Assembly: GCA_963556255.1 (NCBI GenBank)
Contig: OY744606.1
Span: forward strand, 4,603,692 to 4,667,691
Reading direction: 5' to 3'
DNA from: Allolobophora icterica
Taxonomy: Eukaryota; Annelida; Clitellata; Crassiclitellata; Lumbricidae
Length of the DNA: 64,000 nt
The notes under the pieces were generated by a model. That model saw nothing but the letters and a program-made list of their open reading frames with translations. It did not search any database and was not told the origin of the DNA. Position numbers and translations under genes: made by a program. Shown here piece after piece: positions 30,742-43,436 of this stretch. Positions within the stretch are counted from its first letter, which is position 1; the number at the start of each line of letters is the position of its first letter.

Positions 30742-31590
30742 TAAGCGTGTATTTGAGAACATTGTTTTTAAAAGCATACAAATGCAGTCAATAGTTGATG
30801 TACTCTACACTTTTAGCGTAATTTTATGATTTTATTTGCTGGAATTTTAAATGTTACATAGCAGTTTCCTAAAATGCATTTTACTAATTTGCTTCTGTGA
30901 AGAGTTTATTTGCTTTCAACAGCCTTAAAAAGGTTTGCCGGGTTTAATGATTTTAGTAGTTTGTGTTCGGTTTTGGTGACGTTGTAACATGCGCCAAATG
31001 TTTTGTCATGTGGTAACATAGTTAATGTTAAGCCTTGTAACGTGCATCAATTGGTTTGTCATGTGTATATGTGATAAAATAGTTAATGTTAAGTCATGTA
31101 ATGTGTGCCAATTCGGTTCCTGGGAGTTCTTAATGTGTCAGTTGATTCCTATAGAAAAGAATAAGAATGTTTGACTATGCAGATGGGATAACCTGTTTGG
31201 CCCTCCTTGAGTTGAATAATGGATCTGTTCTTCTCTCGTTCAGCTGTGAGGGTGATCGAGGATTTCAGATTATGTCGAGAGCTTTGCAAAATGTTTATTC
31301 TGGTTTGTCGAAATGTATACCATTTTATCTTTCACCGGTTAGGTGCTAACTAGTGCTAACTGATGTACGGTATGTCTTCACGGTTGCCTTGGCTAAATCC
31401 TTAGCATTACCTTGTCTCTTCGCATTACCTTTTTCTTGTAGTATTTCCTTTTAGCATTGCAATTGCAGCTTAAAAAACATTTTCGAGCTTTCTTAAGGCT
31501 AAGCTCTGTAGATCTGCTAGATGGCCACGTGAAGTGCCCAGGTTGTGAGATCCTTAACTGGCGTTTTACATTGCCACATACAAGCATACA
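30742..31590. other. No gene seen
   Basis: A/T-rich unique-looking DNA with a loose repeat of GTTAATGTTAAG-CATGTAA-TGTGCCAATT near 30990-31130. Confidence 0.4.
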
Positions 31591-31930
31591 TACACACCCT
31601 TGTCTCTTACCATTACCTTTGTCTCTTACCATGTTACCTTGGTCTCTTACCATTACCGTTTTGTATTACCATGTTACCGTTGTCTCTTACATTACCTTTG
31701 TGTATTACCATGTTACCTTTGTCTCTTGCCATTACCTTTGTCTCTTAACGATGTTACTTTTGTTTCTTACCATGACTTTTGTCTCTTACCATGAGACCTT
31801 TGCCTCTTACCATTACCTTTGTCTCTTGGTGTTACCTTTATCTCCGACATTCCTTCTTGCTACCTTTTTAAACATCCTCGGGTGCTTTTGCATTCTGTCT
31901 TGCCTCGTACCTTGCCTTTAGTTCTTGCCT
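31590..31930. repeat. ~21-26-bp minisatellite
   Basis: Repeats of TACCATGTTACCTTTGTCTC in all three frames; the frames it opens are not genes. Confidence 0.88.
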
Positions 31931-33330
31931 TCTCAAGTCTGATGTTTTCAACACACTTGCGTGCCTTTCAAATAGTAACGGAAACTTGATGGTTTGGAAT
32001 GTAAGTTTTTCCAGTTTTCTGAGGTCCCAAACTGCGATGGACATTTAGAAACATAATGTCCACATTGTGGTTGCTGGTACTTAAACTGAGAAGCCAGTTT
32101 ATTGGCTCAGTAAAGGGTTTGTTTCTTACTACAGTAACATCACTCAATATCTTGGCTAACATTCTTACAATTCCCCAGCAAACCCGGGATGATCACCAAC
32201 TCTGAGGAAGATTTGTTACGTTAAATTGTAAATAAATCTGAATTTCGTCCATGTTTTCAACTCTAGGATAAAACTGTGGGCCCCATTTTCATGTCGATGT
32301 AAGTGCCTTTGACCAAACTCTGCCAACATTTATTTTCTTGGGCATTAGATGGGACCCATATGGGCAAGTTGGGAGTGCAGTAGGATAATCTCTGATCACA
32401 ACTGGATCCAGGCACCTGAACTGGCCCAATATGATTCAGTTAAGCATTTCTGTGTCATTATGGCGTGTTCTGACGATGTTATTGACAGATTGAAGTCGGT
32501 TATAAACGGATGAATTGTCGCCAGTTCTGAATACTGAATTTGTGATACCAAAATAGGTGTATTATTATAGGCTAGCTGTTGTATAGTTCCAGTGTCAATG
32601 CATAACTGTGGAGTTGCATTATCGCCGTTAATGGCGGAACCATCTTCGTATTCTGTTTTATCGTTCTTTGCTTTGTGAAAATCTTCCGCTTTTTTGTTTT
32701 GTTTTATTCATCATTTCTTTGTCTTTGAGGTGATGGTAATGTAGAGTATAACATGGCATCAGCCCTAACTACAAGTCTGCATTCAGAGCTTGAATTTACT
32801 GTGGGCAGGCTGGGGTGAAACTTGCACACAAAGTGTCTGTCTGTCTGTCTGTGTGTGTGTGTGTCTGTCTGTCTGTCTGTCTGTCTGTCTGGTATTCATT
32901 ATCTGTTCATGGTGAAGCTTTTACAATTGCTGGACCTAGATTTTTGTCTCTCTTCCTGTGTCTGTCCGTTCTGCTCAGTCGCTTACGTGGATGTCATTTC
33001 GTTCTGTAATGATCTTCACGATGTTGACCACTTGACCTGATTTGCGGCTTGGTTTTGGTGCACCATCGGCTGATACCTTGTGCATCAGACACGAACGCTA
33101 TAGAAGTTACTAATTACAAATTTTCAGTTGGGCACGGAAGACATGATACGTGAAATTTCTAGGGTATCCGGCGCATTCGTCTTTATTCCATATACAGTGT
33201 ATTATACTCTCTCTACGGCAGTGTCTTAATTCTGCTGGACGGACTATTGTCTTTGTCGAACATGTATATGACTAAACCATCTTCGGTTTTGACTTCTTTG
33301 GACCAACTTCGTCTGGACGTTTTCTTAGTA
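31931..33330. other. No gene seen; (CTGT)n at 32835-32892 and repeat C fragment
   Basis: Unique-looking sequence apart from a short CTGT microsatellite and an inverted repeat C fragment at 33045-33115. Confidence 0.45.
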
Positions 33331-34055
33331 GCTCGTGCCATTATGTTGTGACCAGCGCGTTCGACTGGCAGTCAGTTTCTTTGTTGTCGACTGTCTTTGC
33401 CACCATTTGCATCGTTTTCTTGTCCCAGTCGTTATATCCACCCCCATTTCCAATCTGCTGACTTCTTTCAAGTTCTTTGACCCAGATCACGCAGTGAGGG
33501 AGAGGACTGGCCACCCGCGGTAATATATGCCTACTCTATGAAAATTGGTCGTTAGCACTCTAACTTTCTCCACGTTATCGCCATCGTGATTGTCATTATT
33601 GTCACCTTAATTTTATTATGTTGATTTTTGTTGTAGTCAACTTTGTTTCCATTTATCTTTTTTGATGTTATGCATCGTCGCCACGACCATTATATTCTTG
33701 GCGAAGTCGGTGTTTTAAGAATTAGTTTCGTATTCGCCCCAATTGCGTTTAAGGTCGTCTTTGTCGATTGTTTCTGGTTCAGGGTTGTGTTCCACGGTCT
33801 GCATCGCTTCTTTTTACAGGTTTTAGAATGAAACTTTTGTTGCTTTTTTCGAATAAAAAGTTTTAAAAATCGGGATGCACGTGTGCTGCGACGGCGCTGG
33901 TTATGGGCTAATGGCAAAATGGGTAATCGCACAAGAAACGTTCGCTGCAAGCGGTTACGTTCACCGACTGATACTTCCTCGTAGATGGCAGGTAGCGCAG
34001 TGTCCGAATGTAGTAACGAGAGTAAAAGCAATAGTTACAGTGACTACTTATTAGC

Positions 34056-34057
<2 letters not shown>

Positions 34058-34129
<72 letters not shown>

Positions 34130-34130
34130 G
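34058..34130. repeat. (AAT)n microsatellite
   Basis: About 23 AAT units in the left duplicate; the right duplicate has (ACT)n then (AAT)n plus a hAT at the equivalent place. Confidence 0.93.
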
Positions 34131-34439
34131 CTACGGTTTATGAAGCGACCATTGATTGATTCCTCGTGCATTATGATAACGGAGCATTAGAATTTAAATA
34201 GACTAAATTAGATTAGATCTCTGAACATGAAGGCTGATGCTCTTGTTATCTACTACTATGGAGCTCAATCTTTTCTGTATTCAGCGCGAGTACAGAAGAG
34301 AAGAGCAATCGGTATTAATTAAACTAACTTGTAGAGCAGCCATGAGCATGAAGTGTTAGCGCTTTCAGTTTTCTTAGCCTCGGCATAATTAATAGGACGG
34401 GTGGCAATGCTCTACCCTGGCCTGATTTTTAGCTGACAG

Positions 34440-34745
34440 GGTACGTAGGCCTACGATCAGTGTAATGTGGACCTCCTAGAAACCGGATTCGGACCCTACT
34501 CTTTGTAAACACCCTCTGACTTGACGTAGCGCTCGTGAATAAGATTGCGCCCTGCGCTTGGCTTTCGAGTGGCGCTTTACAAGTTTGGAGATTACGGTCA
34601 CTCCTATCATATCCGAGTTTCACTGAGGACGCAAGTGGAACTAGTTTTGGAACATCAATTGCCCTGACGGGGTTTAAACCTACAATCTCTTGGCTAATAG
34701 TGCAGCGAACTAACCTCTAGGACTCTAGGTTATCGCGCAGCCGAC
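34440..34745 (-). repeat. SINE-like family E (left duplicate)
   Basis: The minus strand has GCGCGATAACCTAGAGTCCT and a B-box-like GGTTTAAACCC, then CTTGCGTCC and GCGCCACTCGAAAGCCAAGC. The right duplicate at 40090-40440 has GGGTTCAAACCC. Confidence 0.7.
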
Positions 34746-35869
34746 AATTGGCTGTGGACGAACTTATCGTATTGCTCTTTTCTAGTTTTTTTTCTTAGAA
34801 TGCGCCTGATCAGTTTTGTAATCGCTAGGTGAACAACGCGGGAAAATGTTTGAACGATTTAACAAAAACTAATTTACTTTCGGAGTTAATAATTCTGCAA
34901 CTGTGGGGAGTGTAAATTTAAGTTTTTATTTTTGTAGCGCTTTGTTTTGCGCAACTCGGTTTAAGTTTGAGTGGTGCTTTTTCGGAGCGCTAACTTGAAC
35001 GGAACCAATTAAACACCTGCAAATCGCAATACAATAATGCTACTTAAAATAATATTTACAAAAAAGGGCAGCGGCGGTACATTTGGGGTCTGTTCACCAG
35101 ACCTCGGTGTACCGTTCGTGATGTCACTTGTTTTCATTTTTGAAACCCCTTTACGATAGGGGTAAAATAAGCCTTTAATGAGCACAACCAGCACGTGCTG
35201 TTATTAGTGGGAAGGCCAGGCAGCGGAGGAGCGGGCTAACATCACGCTCTCATGTTCCGAGATTCTGTTCGAGAACAAGAAAACTCAAGGCCTTCTGGTC
35301 CTGGACTAACTTGATGGTATTGCTCTTTCTAGTTATTTTCTCAAAATTCATCTGATCAGTTTTATAATCGCTAGGTGGCCAACACGGGAAATGTTTGAAC
35401 GATTTAGCAAAAACTAATTTACATTCGGAGTTTATAATTCTGTAACTGTGGTGAGTAAAACTTTGAGTTTTTATACCTGTATCGATTATTCATTTTGCGG
35501 AGATAGGCTTAAGTTGGAGTGGTGCTTTTTCGGAGCGCTAAAAAGAACAGAACTAGTTAAACACCTGCAAATCATAATACTATAATGCTACTTAATACAA
35601 TTTTCACAAAATATGGCGGCGGCGGTACATTTGGGGTCTGTTAACCAGACCTCGGTGTACTGCTTGTGTCACGTGATCTATTTTTGAAACCCCTTTTATG
35701 TTCGGGGTAAAATATAATAGAAGATGCAGCACCGTAATCCAGCCCCAAGGCAGCCGTGGGTATCAAGTGTTAGCAACTTAATTTTCTTAGACTCGGCATA
35801 TGAGGGCAGGTGAACAGTTTACTCCCTTGCCGTCTCATCTTCGCACCGACAGTGTACGGTCAGTGTACT

Positions 35870-36115
35870 CATTATAGCTCCCTTCGCCCTCTTCGTTCCT
35901 CTGGTCGACTTGACTTATTTGTTCACCGAGTGAGAACGGCGATTTCGTTCCTTTTTTTTAAGTATTGGCCCTTCATTGCGGAATCAGCTTCCTCCTTCGG
36001 TCCGAGCTGCAGTATTATCTGGTGGCCCTGCCACGGGTTTTCGTTGTCTTAAAACTTGCCTTTATTCCCGAGGACTTTCGCACTGGGAACGCCTCTGATT
36101 GGTGGGCACTGGGTA
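35870..36115 (+). pseudogene. CR1/L2-like LINE 3' fragment, left duplicate
   Basis: Reads LRPLRSSGRLDLFVHRVRT and related RT tail residues with frame breaks. Its 3' UTR was interrupted by the 2.3-kb retrotransposon at 36116 and resumes at 38395-38447 with (CAATA)n. Confidence 0.75.
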
Positions 36116-38394
36116 ACATAACATAACATAACATAACATCTGTCTTTATTGCATCCAATGACAACATTTGACAATCATTTACAACAACCAAATTTTTTAT
36201 ATAATTAGTACAGAATCTGTAAACTCAGTAACTATGAATTACAAGGTAAAAAGAATTAATACTTATGCAACTTCCCATTTCTTCATATCCACTTCTAACA
36301 GGTGAGTTTATGGAGTTGATTGAATTCTTGTAGTCTTGTAATACGTATTATAATGGCTTAGCTGAGTTTATGCAGTTGATTGAGTTCTTGTAGTCACAAG
36401 AGGCAATGGGCGCCCCTAAGGGACCTAGATCCCGCTGAACGGGGATGCCCTGCTAACAACTAATTGCAATTTCAAAGGATGGCACAGCATGGTTGCTCCC
36501 CTCACGGTAGCACAATCCAGTACCTAGCTCAATCGTCTTACTTCCTCCCTGCTTGGAGGGGCTTAACACTTATGGCTTAACTAATCTTAACTAAACTTAA
36601 CTAACAGACCTTAAGTAACAACACTCACGAGCCGGGCCCCGTCTCCACCAATCCACTAAAGTAAAAATCACATCGTGCTTTTTGGTTATTTATCCAGTAT
36701 CGTTACATGCGACAGAAGAAAGCTTTTTATTTGCTTCTTAAACAAATGCCTGTTCTGTAACGAACGAATTTCGACTGGGATCTGGTTCCAGATTAACGGA
36801 CCAGCTGATCTGATACTAAACCGTCTCACATTCGTACGACTATTAATTGGACGGTATAGTGAGGCTCCCCGCGTATCATGTTTGTGCACCTCCGAGGCCT
36901 TCGCAAAATAATTTTTAAAGGAGGCCGGTAGTTGATCATGCTCGTAGCAGTAGATGAAGTCAGACATTTGAAAGTTGTTTATCTGATTGATATTCATTAT
37001 TTTTAGTTCTTTGAAAAAAGGGACGGAATGTTCCCATTTACTTGCTCCCTGGATCATTCTAATAGCTTTTTTTTGCAGAGTTATTAACTTCTTGAGCCTT
37101 GTTTGATAGTTCGTGGACCAGATGAAGTTGCAGTAATTAAGAAAGGGAAAAATTAATGAGTAATAGAGGTTCCTCTTAATTTCGACTGTGAGCAGGTACC
37201 CAATTCTAGAGATTATTCCTATATTTTTAGCGACCTTTTGAGCTATATAATTAACATGGACTTTCCAGTTTAAGTGATTATCGACGTAAACTCCTAAAAA
37301 TTTTGTAGATTCCACTTGGGAAATTGGGGAGCTATTGAGGGCTAGTGACCAATTAATCGGCTTAATTTTCCTATGGGACTTGAAAATGATGAAATTAGTT
37401 TTGTCGGCATTTAGGGTAAGTTTATTTGAAATAAACCAATTATTAACAATGTTTAATTCTTTATTTACCGTTTCCATAAGGGTTACGTGGGATTTATTAG
37501 AATATACCATATTCGTATCATCGGCAAATAATATGAATGAGAAGATTGAAGACACTTTAGATAAGTCGTTAATGTATAGTAAAAATAACAACGGGCCTAG
37601 GTTCGAACCCTGAGGAACTCCAAAGGAGATGGTTTTAGACCCAGAAATGGAGCCATTACAAACAACTCTTTGTGTTCGCGAGTCGAGGTAACTTCTGAAC
37701 CAAGATAGTTGAACCCCCCTAATCCCGTAGTTGCTCATTTTCTCTAGTAATATATTATGATCCACTGCATCAAAAGCCTTGGCCACATCTAAAAAGATTC
37801 CGACCGTATATTCATTGTTTTCAATTGCAGTTGAGACTTTTTCTTCAAGATCAAGAAGTGCCATAAACGTCGAATGCCCCGGACGGAATCCATATTGGGC
37901 AGGTTGTATTATATTCAGTTTATGAATGAACGAAGACAACCGATCATACATAATCTTCTCAAGAAATTTGGCAAAAAATGGCAAGACAGATATTGGTCTA
38001 TAGTTATTAATACTTTCAATATTACCTTTTTTAAACACAGGAATAACTTTTGCCGCTTTAAGTGACTCCGGGACTATCCCATTAGTTAATGAGCTATTAA
38101 TTATTTCCGAAAGAGGAAGGGTAATTAAATTTAAGTTCTGAAGCGCTATGTACGGGTCTATGCCATCGAGTCCTTTGGAGTGTGTTTTTTTAAAACCATT
38201 TCCTACTCTTATCAACTCCTCCGGTGACGTTAATAATAGGCCCATAGATACAATACTCGGTTGAGGTAGGTAATTAAGAAAGGGGGTAGAGGAGTTAGGC
38301 AGTCGTGCTGCCAATTCTTTGGGCAAGTTTATAAAATATTCATTGAACTTGTTGGCCATTATTTCGGAATCTTCAATTCTATTTCCTTCTATTA
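36116..38394 (-). mobile_element. 5'-truncated non-LTR retrotransposon (Jockey/CR1-type RT)
   Basis: The minus strand carries an open reverse transcriptase of about 565 codons ending at 36686, with NYRPISVLP, QYGFRPGHST, DVAKAFDAVDH, GVPQGSNLGPLLFLLYINDL and the catalytic FADD box. No endonuclease domain precedes it, so the copy is 5'-truncated. A 3' UTR of about 550 bp ends in AATAAA-like sequence and a pentamer tail (ATGTT)n at 36116-36135. The flanks share gta, consistent with a 3-bp target duplication or microhomology; the empty site survives near 42188 in a paralogous copy. The frame is intact, suggesting a young insertion. The clade (Jockey, CR1, Rex1 or Daphne) cannot be set by eye. 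Confidence 0.9.
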
Positions 38395-38429
38395 GTAGAG
38401 GAGCTTTATAAGTTTTGAAATAGGGTCTA

Positions 38430-38580
38430 CAATACAATACAATAGCTGAGTTGGCTAGGCTAGGGTGTAGAACAGGTGAAGCAGAAATCTCGAACCAAAT
38501 TTCTGCCCTGACGTGGATTTGTACCCCCCGACCTCTCGATTGACAGTCCAACACGCTAGCCACTAGGCTACACTATCGAA
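38430..38580 (-). mobile_element. SINE family A copy (left duplicate)
   Basis: Minus-strand head with GTGTAGCCTAGTGGCTAGCG and GTACAAATCC, followed by an ATTTCTGCTTC body. Its duplicate is 42243-42385. Confidence 0.75.
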
Positions 38581-39016
38581 CATCCGAAAATAAAATGTTT
38601 TTTGGTGTTATGCATCGTCGCCCCGACCATTTGTCTTCTTGGGCTCTTGGCGACGTCGGTGTTTTAAGAATTAGTTTCGTATTCGCCCCAATTGCGTTTT
38701 TAAGGTCGTCTTTGTCGATTGTATCTGGTTCAGGGTTGTGTTCCACGGTCTGCATCGCTCTTTTTACAGGTTTTAGAATGAAACTTTTGTTTCTTTTTTC
38801 GAATAACAAGTTTTTAAAATCGGGATGCACGTTTGCTGCGACGGCTCTGTTTTCGGGCTTAATAGCAAAATGGGTAATCACGCAAGAAACGTTCACTGCA
38901 CACTTTACGTTCACAGACTGGTACTCCCTAGGAGGTGGTAGAAAGCGCAGTGTCCGGATATATAGTAACAAGAGTAAAAGCAATGCTAATAGTTATAGTG
39001 ACTGTGTGACACTACT

Positions 39017-39571
39017 CAGTGATGGGCACTAAACTATTTTTTTATAGTTAAACCAAAACTATTTTCCAACTAAAAAAAATAGTTTAACTAAAGTTGGCAA
39101 CTGATTTTGGAAATTAGTTAACTAAACTAAAAAAAGTAGTTAAACCTTTTGCAACTTTTTTCCAACTTTTTACGACAAACATTTTCACAATAAAAGAGGT
39201 TAAGTGAACTGTAATAATGCAAAGCATCAATGACAATTTCACCTTCAAACTTTGCAATGTGTACTGTTCTGGCATACAGTTACATGTGTACTGTAAGTAG
39301 TGTATGAATTTGAAAAAGTGTCAGTGCTAAAACCACGCAGTGTTAAAATGTTTTTTTTTGCTGACAGTGTTCAGTGTTCACTGTAGAAAAATAGTTGCAT
39401 ATTACTTATTTTTTTAGTTAAACTTTTTAGTTAGCAACTAAAATTTTTTAGTTAAACTATGGTTTTAACTGATCTATTTTTTTTAGTTAAACTTCATCCT
39501 TAACTAAATTTTTTAGTTAAACTAAAAGTTAGCAACCTTTTAGTTAGGCCCCTAACTATTGCCCATCACTG
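39017..39571. mobile_element. hAT MITE, 555 bp, 8-bp TSD
   Basis: Ends CAGTGATGGGCA and TGCCCATCACTG are perfect inverted repeats, flanked by ACACTACT on both sides (39009-39016, 39572-39579). The interior is A/T-rich with many inverted TAGTTAAACT motifs and has no coding capacity. It is inserted in the right copy of the tandem duplication, and an (ACT)n tract starts at the right duplication. Confidence 0.93.
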
Positions 39572-39584
39572 ACACTACTACTAC

Positions 39585-39832
<248 letters not shown>

Positions 39833-40089
39833 TACGGTTTATGAAATTTGCCTACGATTTCACTTGAAACGACCATCACTTGATTCCTCCTGTATTATGA
39901 TAATGGGGCATCAGAATTTATATAGATTAAATAAGATTAGATCTCTGAACATGAAGGCTGATGCTCTTGCTATCTACCACTATGGAGCTCAACCTCTTCT
40001 GTATTCAGCGCGAGTAATTACACTGACTCGTAGAGCTTGGTGCTAGCGTTTTCAGTTTTCTTAACCTCGGCGTAATAGGGCGTGTGGCA

Positions 40090-40440
40090 ATGCTCTTTTA
40101 CCCTGTTTTCAACTGACAGGGTACGTACGATCAGTGTACTGTGGATCTCCTGAAACCGGACTCGGACCTCCTTTGTACTACTTTTTATACACTCCCTCTG
40201 GATTAACGTATAGCGCTCGTGAATAAACTGGTGCCCTGCGCTTGGCTTTCGAGTGGCGCTTTACAAATTTGGAGATTACGATTTCTCATTTCATACCCGA
40301 GTTCCCTTAAGGACGCAAGTGGAACTAATTTTGAAACATCAATTGCCCTGGCCGGGTTTGAACCCACAACCTCTGGGTTGATAGTGCAGCGCACTAATCA
40401 GTCTCTAGGCTAGGCTATCGCACAGCCGACAGTTGGCTAA
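40090..40440 (-). repeat. SINE-like family E (right duplicate)
   Basis: Same layout as 34440-34745 with a better preserved B-box (GGGTTCAAACCC). The structure suggests a tRNA-derived SINE. Confidence 0.7.
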
Positions 40441-41318
40441 CCCCTTTGTTCGTTTCTTTTCATCTTTCTCGCCTTTGCATTTCCAAGCACCATCCAACAT
40501 CCACCCTCTCCCTCTATCTTTTCACCTGTCCGACCCATACGTCTGGACTTTGAACCACACCCTCATTAGCCTAATTATTTGATTGAGTGCTTTTGAAAAA
40601 GCTGGTTTCAATATTGACCTTTCTTGTACCACTTAGCGAGCTCGGCAAAAATGAGCACAATGATCACATGCTATTAGTGGGAACTGGGAAGGGGCAGTGG
40701 AGAAGCGACCACACGCTCTCATATGCCGAGATTCTGTCTGAGAACAAGAAAACTCAAGGATGCCTCTGGACTAACATTGCTCTTCTAGTTTTTTTAATCA
40801 AAATTCACCTGATCAGTTTTATAATCGCTAGGTGGCCAACATGGGAAAATGTTTGAACGATTTAACAAAAACTAACTTACATTCGAAGTTTATAATTCTG
40901 TAACTGTGGCGAGTAAAACTTTGAGTTTTTATAGGCCTACCTGTAGCGATTATTCATTTTACAGAGATAGGGGCTTAAGTTTGAGTGGTGCTTTTTCGGG
41001 GCGTTAAAAAGAACAGAACTAGTTAAACACCTGCAAATCATAATACTATAATGCCACTTAATATAATTTTCACAAATTATGGCGGCGACGGTACATTTGG
41101 GGTCTGTTAACCAGACCTCGGTGTACCGTTGTGTCACGTGGTCTATTTTTGAAACCCTTTTATGTTCGGGGTAAAATATAATAGAAGATGCAGCACCGTA
41201 ATCCAGCCCCAAGGCAGCCGTGGGTATCAAGTGTTAGCGACTTAATTTTCTTAGACTCGGTATATGAGGGCAGGTGAACAGTTTACTCCCTTGCCCGACG
41301 GTGTACGGTCAGTGTACT

Positions 41319-41927
41319 CAGGGGCGCCCGCAGGCGGACGCACTGGACGCACGTGCGTCCACCCACCAGATCAAATCCACACAAGTATAAAGGAGAGCAG
41401 GGGCGTAACTTTAGCCTAAAAAGTGGGGGGTACCAAAACCTTGGTCTAAAAAGTGGGGGGTACCAATTTCTTCTCCACTTTCGTTTTTCGCATGATAACC
41501 ATTTTGAACATATTCCCTGCCAGTATTCTCATTAATTTTGGCTCTCGATTTACCTGTGCATCTAAGCACTTTCATTATTTTCATACTTTGGCGGAGATTG
41601 CGTTCTCTGGGAAGGCACAATAATAAAATATTGATTGGCATTGTTTAAAAAGTGGGGGGTACTGTACCCCCCAGTCCAAAAAGTGGGGGGTACGGGTACC
41701 CCTCGTACCCCCACAAATTACGCCTATGAAGGAGAGCATGGATATTTATTATGAACGACAATACGGCATGTTAAAGATTTCGATGTTATCTAAATTGAAT
41801 TGTGTCTAATGAGTCACTCTGAGTCATTTTCAGTGTATGACCGGTAGGATGGGAGGGGACTGGAGGAGTGTGCGTCCAATTTTTTTGGGGTGTGCGTCCA
41901 ATTTTTTAAAGCCTGCGGGCGCCTCTG
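41319..41927. mobile_element. hAT MITE, 609 bp, carrying a nested hAT
   Basis: Terminal repeats CAGGGGCGCCCGCAGGC and GCCTGCGGGCGCCTCTG, flanked by AGTGTACT duplications (41311-41318, 41928-41935). The left copy of the tandem duplication lacks it and reads straight through near 35870, confirming the boundaries. It has no transposase. A 331-bp second hAT lies within, at 41398-41728. Confidence 0.95.
41398..41728. mobile_element. hAT MITE (CAGGGGCGTAACTT family), nested
   Basis: Starts CAGGGGCGTAACTT, ends AAATTACGCCTATG, with AAGGAGAG on both sides (41390-41397, 41729-41736). Internally it has repeated AAAGTGGGGGGTACC motifs in both orientations. Other copies lie at 43477-43678, 48659-48852 and 51155-51353. 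Confidence 0.93.
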
Positions 41928-41935
41928 AGTGTACT

Positions 41936-42243
41936 CATTATAGCTCTCTAGCTTCGCCCTCTTCGTTCCTCTGGTCGACTTGACTTATTTGTTCACCGAG
42001 TGAGAACGGCGATGGCCCAGTCTCGTTCCTTTTTTTAGTCTTGGCCCTTCATTGTGGAATCAGCTTCCTCCTTCGGTCCGAGCTGCAGTATTATCTGGTG
42101 GCCCTGCCACGGGTTTTCGTTGTCTTAAAACTTGCCTTTATTCCCGAGGACTTTCGCACTGGGAACGCCTCTGATTGGTGGGCACTGGGTAGAGGCTCTT
42201 TATAAGTTTTGAAATAGGGCCTACAATACAATACAATACAATA
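41936..42243 (+). pseudogene. CR1/L2-like LINE 3' fragment, right duplicate
   Basis: Same sequence as 35870-36115 but uninterrupted: it runs through CACTGGGTAGAGGCTCTTTA into (CAATA)n at about 42225-42243. It preserves the pre-insertion site of the retrotransposon in the left copy. Confidence 0.78.
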
Positions 42244-42385
42244 GCTGAGTGGCTAGGGTGTAGAACAGGTGAAGCAGAAATCTCGAACCAAATTTCTGCC
42301 CTGACGTGGATTTGTACCCCCCCCCCGACCTCTCGACTGACAGTCCAACACGCTAGCCACTAGGCTACACTATCGAACATCTGAA
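42243..42385 (-). mobile_element. SINE family A copy (right duplicate)
   Basis: Same as 38430-38580 with a longer C tract; it marks the right end of the duplicated unit. Confidence 0.75.
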
Positions 42386-43170
42386 AATATAATTAAAAAT
42401 TGTAAAATAGGCGAGGGATTATTTGGAGTGAAACGTTGGGAAATTTTTAAACCTTAGCCTAACAGGTTTTTAACACAGTGGAATTTAACAATATAATTTC
42501 AGTTGTCCCGTCTGTCTGTCTGTCTGTCGGTCGGTCGAGTAGGCTAACTTAATTGGTCGTGTAACAGCCAACCCAAGGTCTCGCCTCATACTAGCCAGCC
42601 AACGGCTAGGGTCCTTACTCCTTCCTCAATGACCCTAGCCAGATACTGACTCTACAGCATTCACCCTAGCCAGCAACTGACGCCAGCCGTTGGATCCCTC
42701 CCTCCCTATCTCCCTCCCTAGCAGGGCACCAGCCTACACACGAGCGCTACAAAATATGAGTGTGAGGCGTTATCGATTCCATTTTCTTATCCTCTGCATT
42801 CCACGGTTGGGTGTAACCTATATGCGTGTAACCTATAGGCCTATAGTCCTGAGAGATAGTGAGAAGTTTAATAACTGTTAGCGAGGTCATTTTCTTGTCC
42901 TCGGCAGTCGCCACACAAGGGCCAGTGGTCATCCCTCTTCCTCGTTGCCTGCTCTTCCCACTAAAAGGTAGTCACCGTACCAGGGTGTTTTCCGAGTTTA
43001 AATTTAATGTAAGTATGTATTAGAAAACTTGCCTCACTAGGATTATCCCTGCAATGCTGAATTTGTCGGTCTAACATACCTTATAAGGCCACGATTTCAA
43101 ATAGGTGGGAAAAAATAAATTTTGCGACAAGATGTTTTAAATTTGAGAGAACTAACCGGCTGTAGTGGTA
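42386..43170. other. No gene seen
   Basis: Contains CTGTCTGTCGGTCGG and CAGCCAACGG-CCCTAGCC short repeats (42580-42680). Intergenic between PHACTR and RIDA. Confidence 0.4.
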
Positions 43171-43178
43171 GTAGGGCA

Positions 43179-43352
43179 CAGTGGCGTCGCCGCCTATATT
43201 TGTGGTACGGCTTTTGCCCCTACCATTTTTTTAAGGTGGTACGGAAACAACTTACTTTTGCCGTACCACTTTTTGTCTGTTAAAAGCTTCCGTCCCCAGA
43301 CCCTCTAATTTGCCGTAGGCTTGCTACTTTTCAAATCGTGGTGACGCCACTG
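43179..43352. mobile_element. hAT MITE, 174 bp, second family
   Basis: Ends CAGTGGCGTCGCC and GGTGACGCCACTG, flanked by GTAGGGCA on both sides (43171-43178, 43353-43360). The interior has GGTACGG motifs in opposite orientations. Confidence 0.92.
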
Positions 43353-43436
43353 GTAGGGCATCAACTTCAAGCATAAGTGGCTGTCCTTATTTTTTGGTTG
43401 ATTAATTGTACACTGTATTTTGATACAATAGAATAC

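Noticed and set aside
36686..38563. 625-aa protein as a host gene
   Set aside because: Contains RT palm motifs (YINDL, FADD) and lies in a mobile element; its first ~60 residues read through unrelated SINE/LINE sequence.
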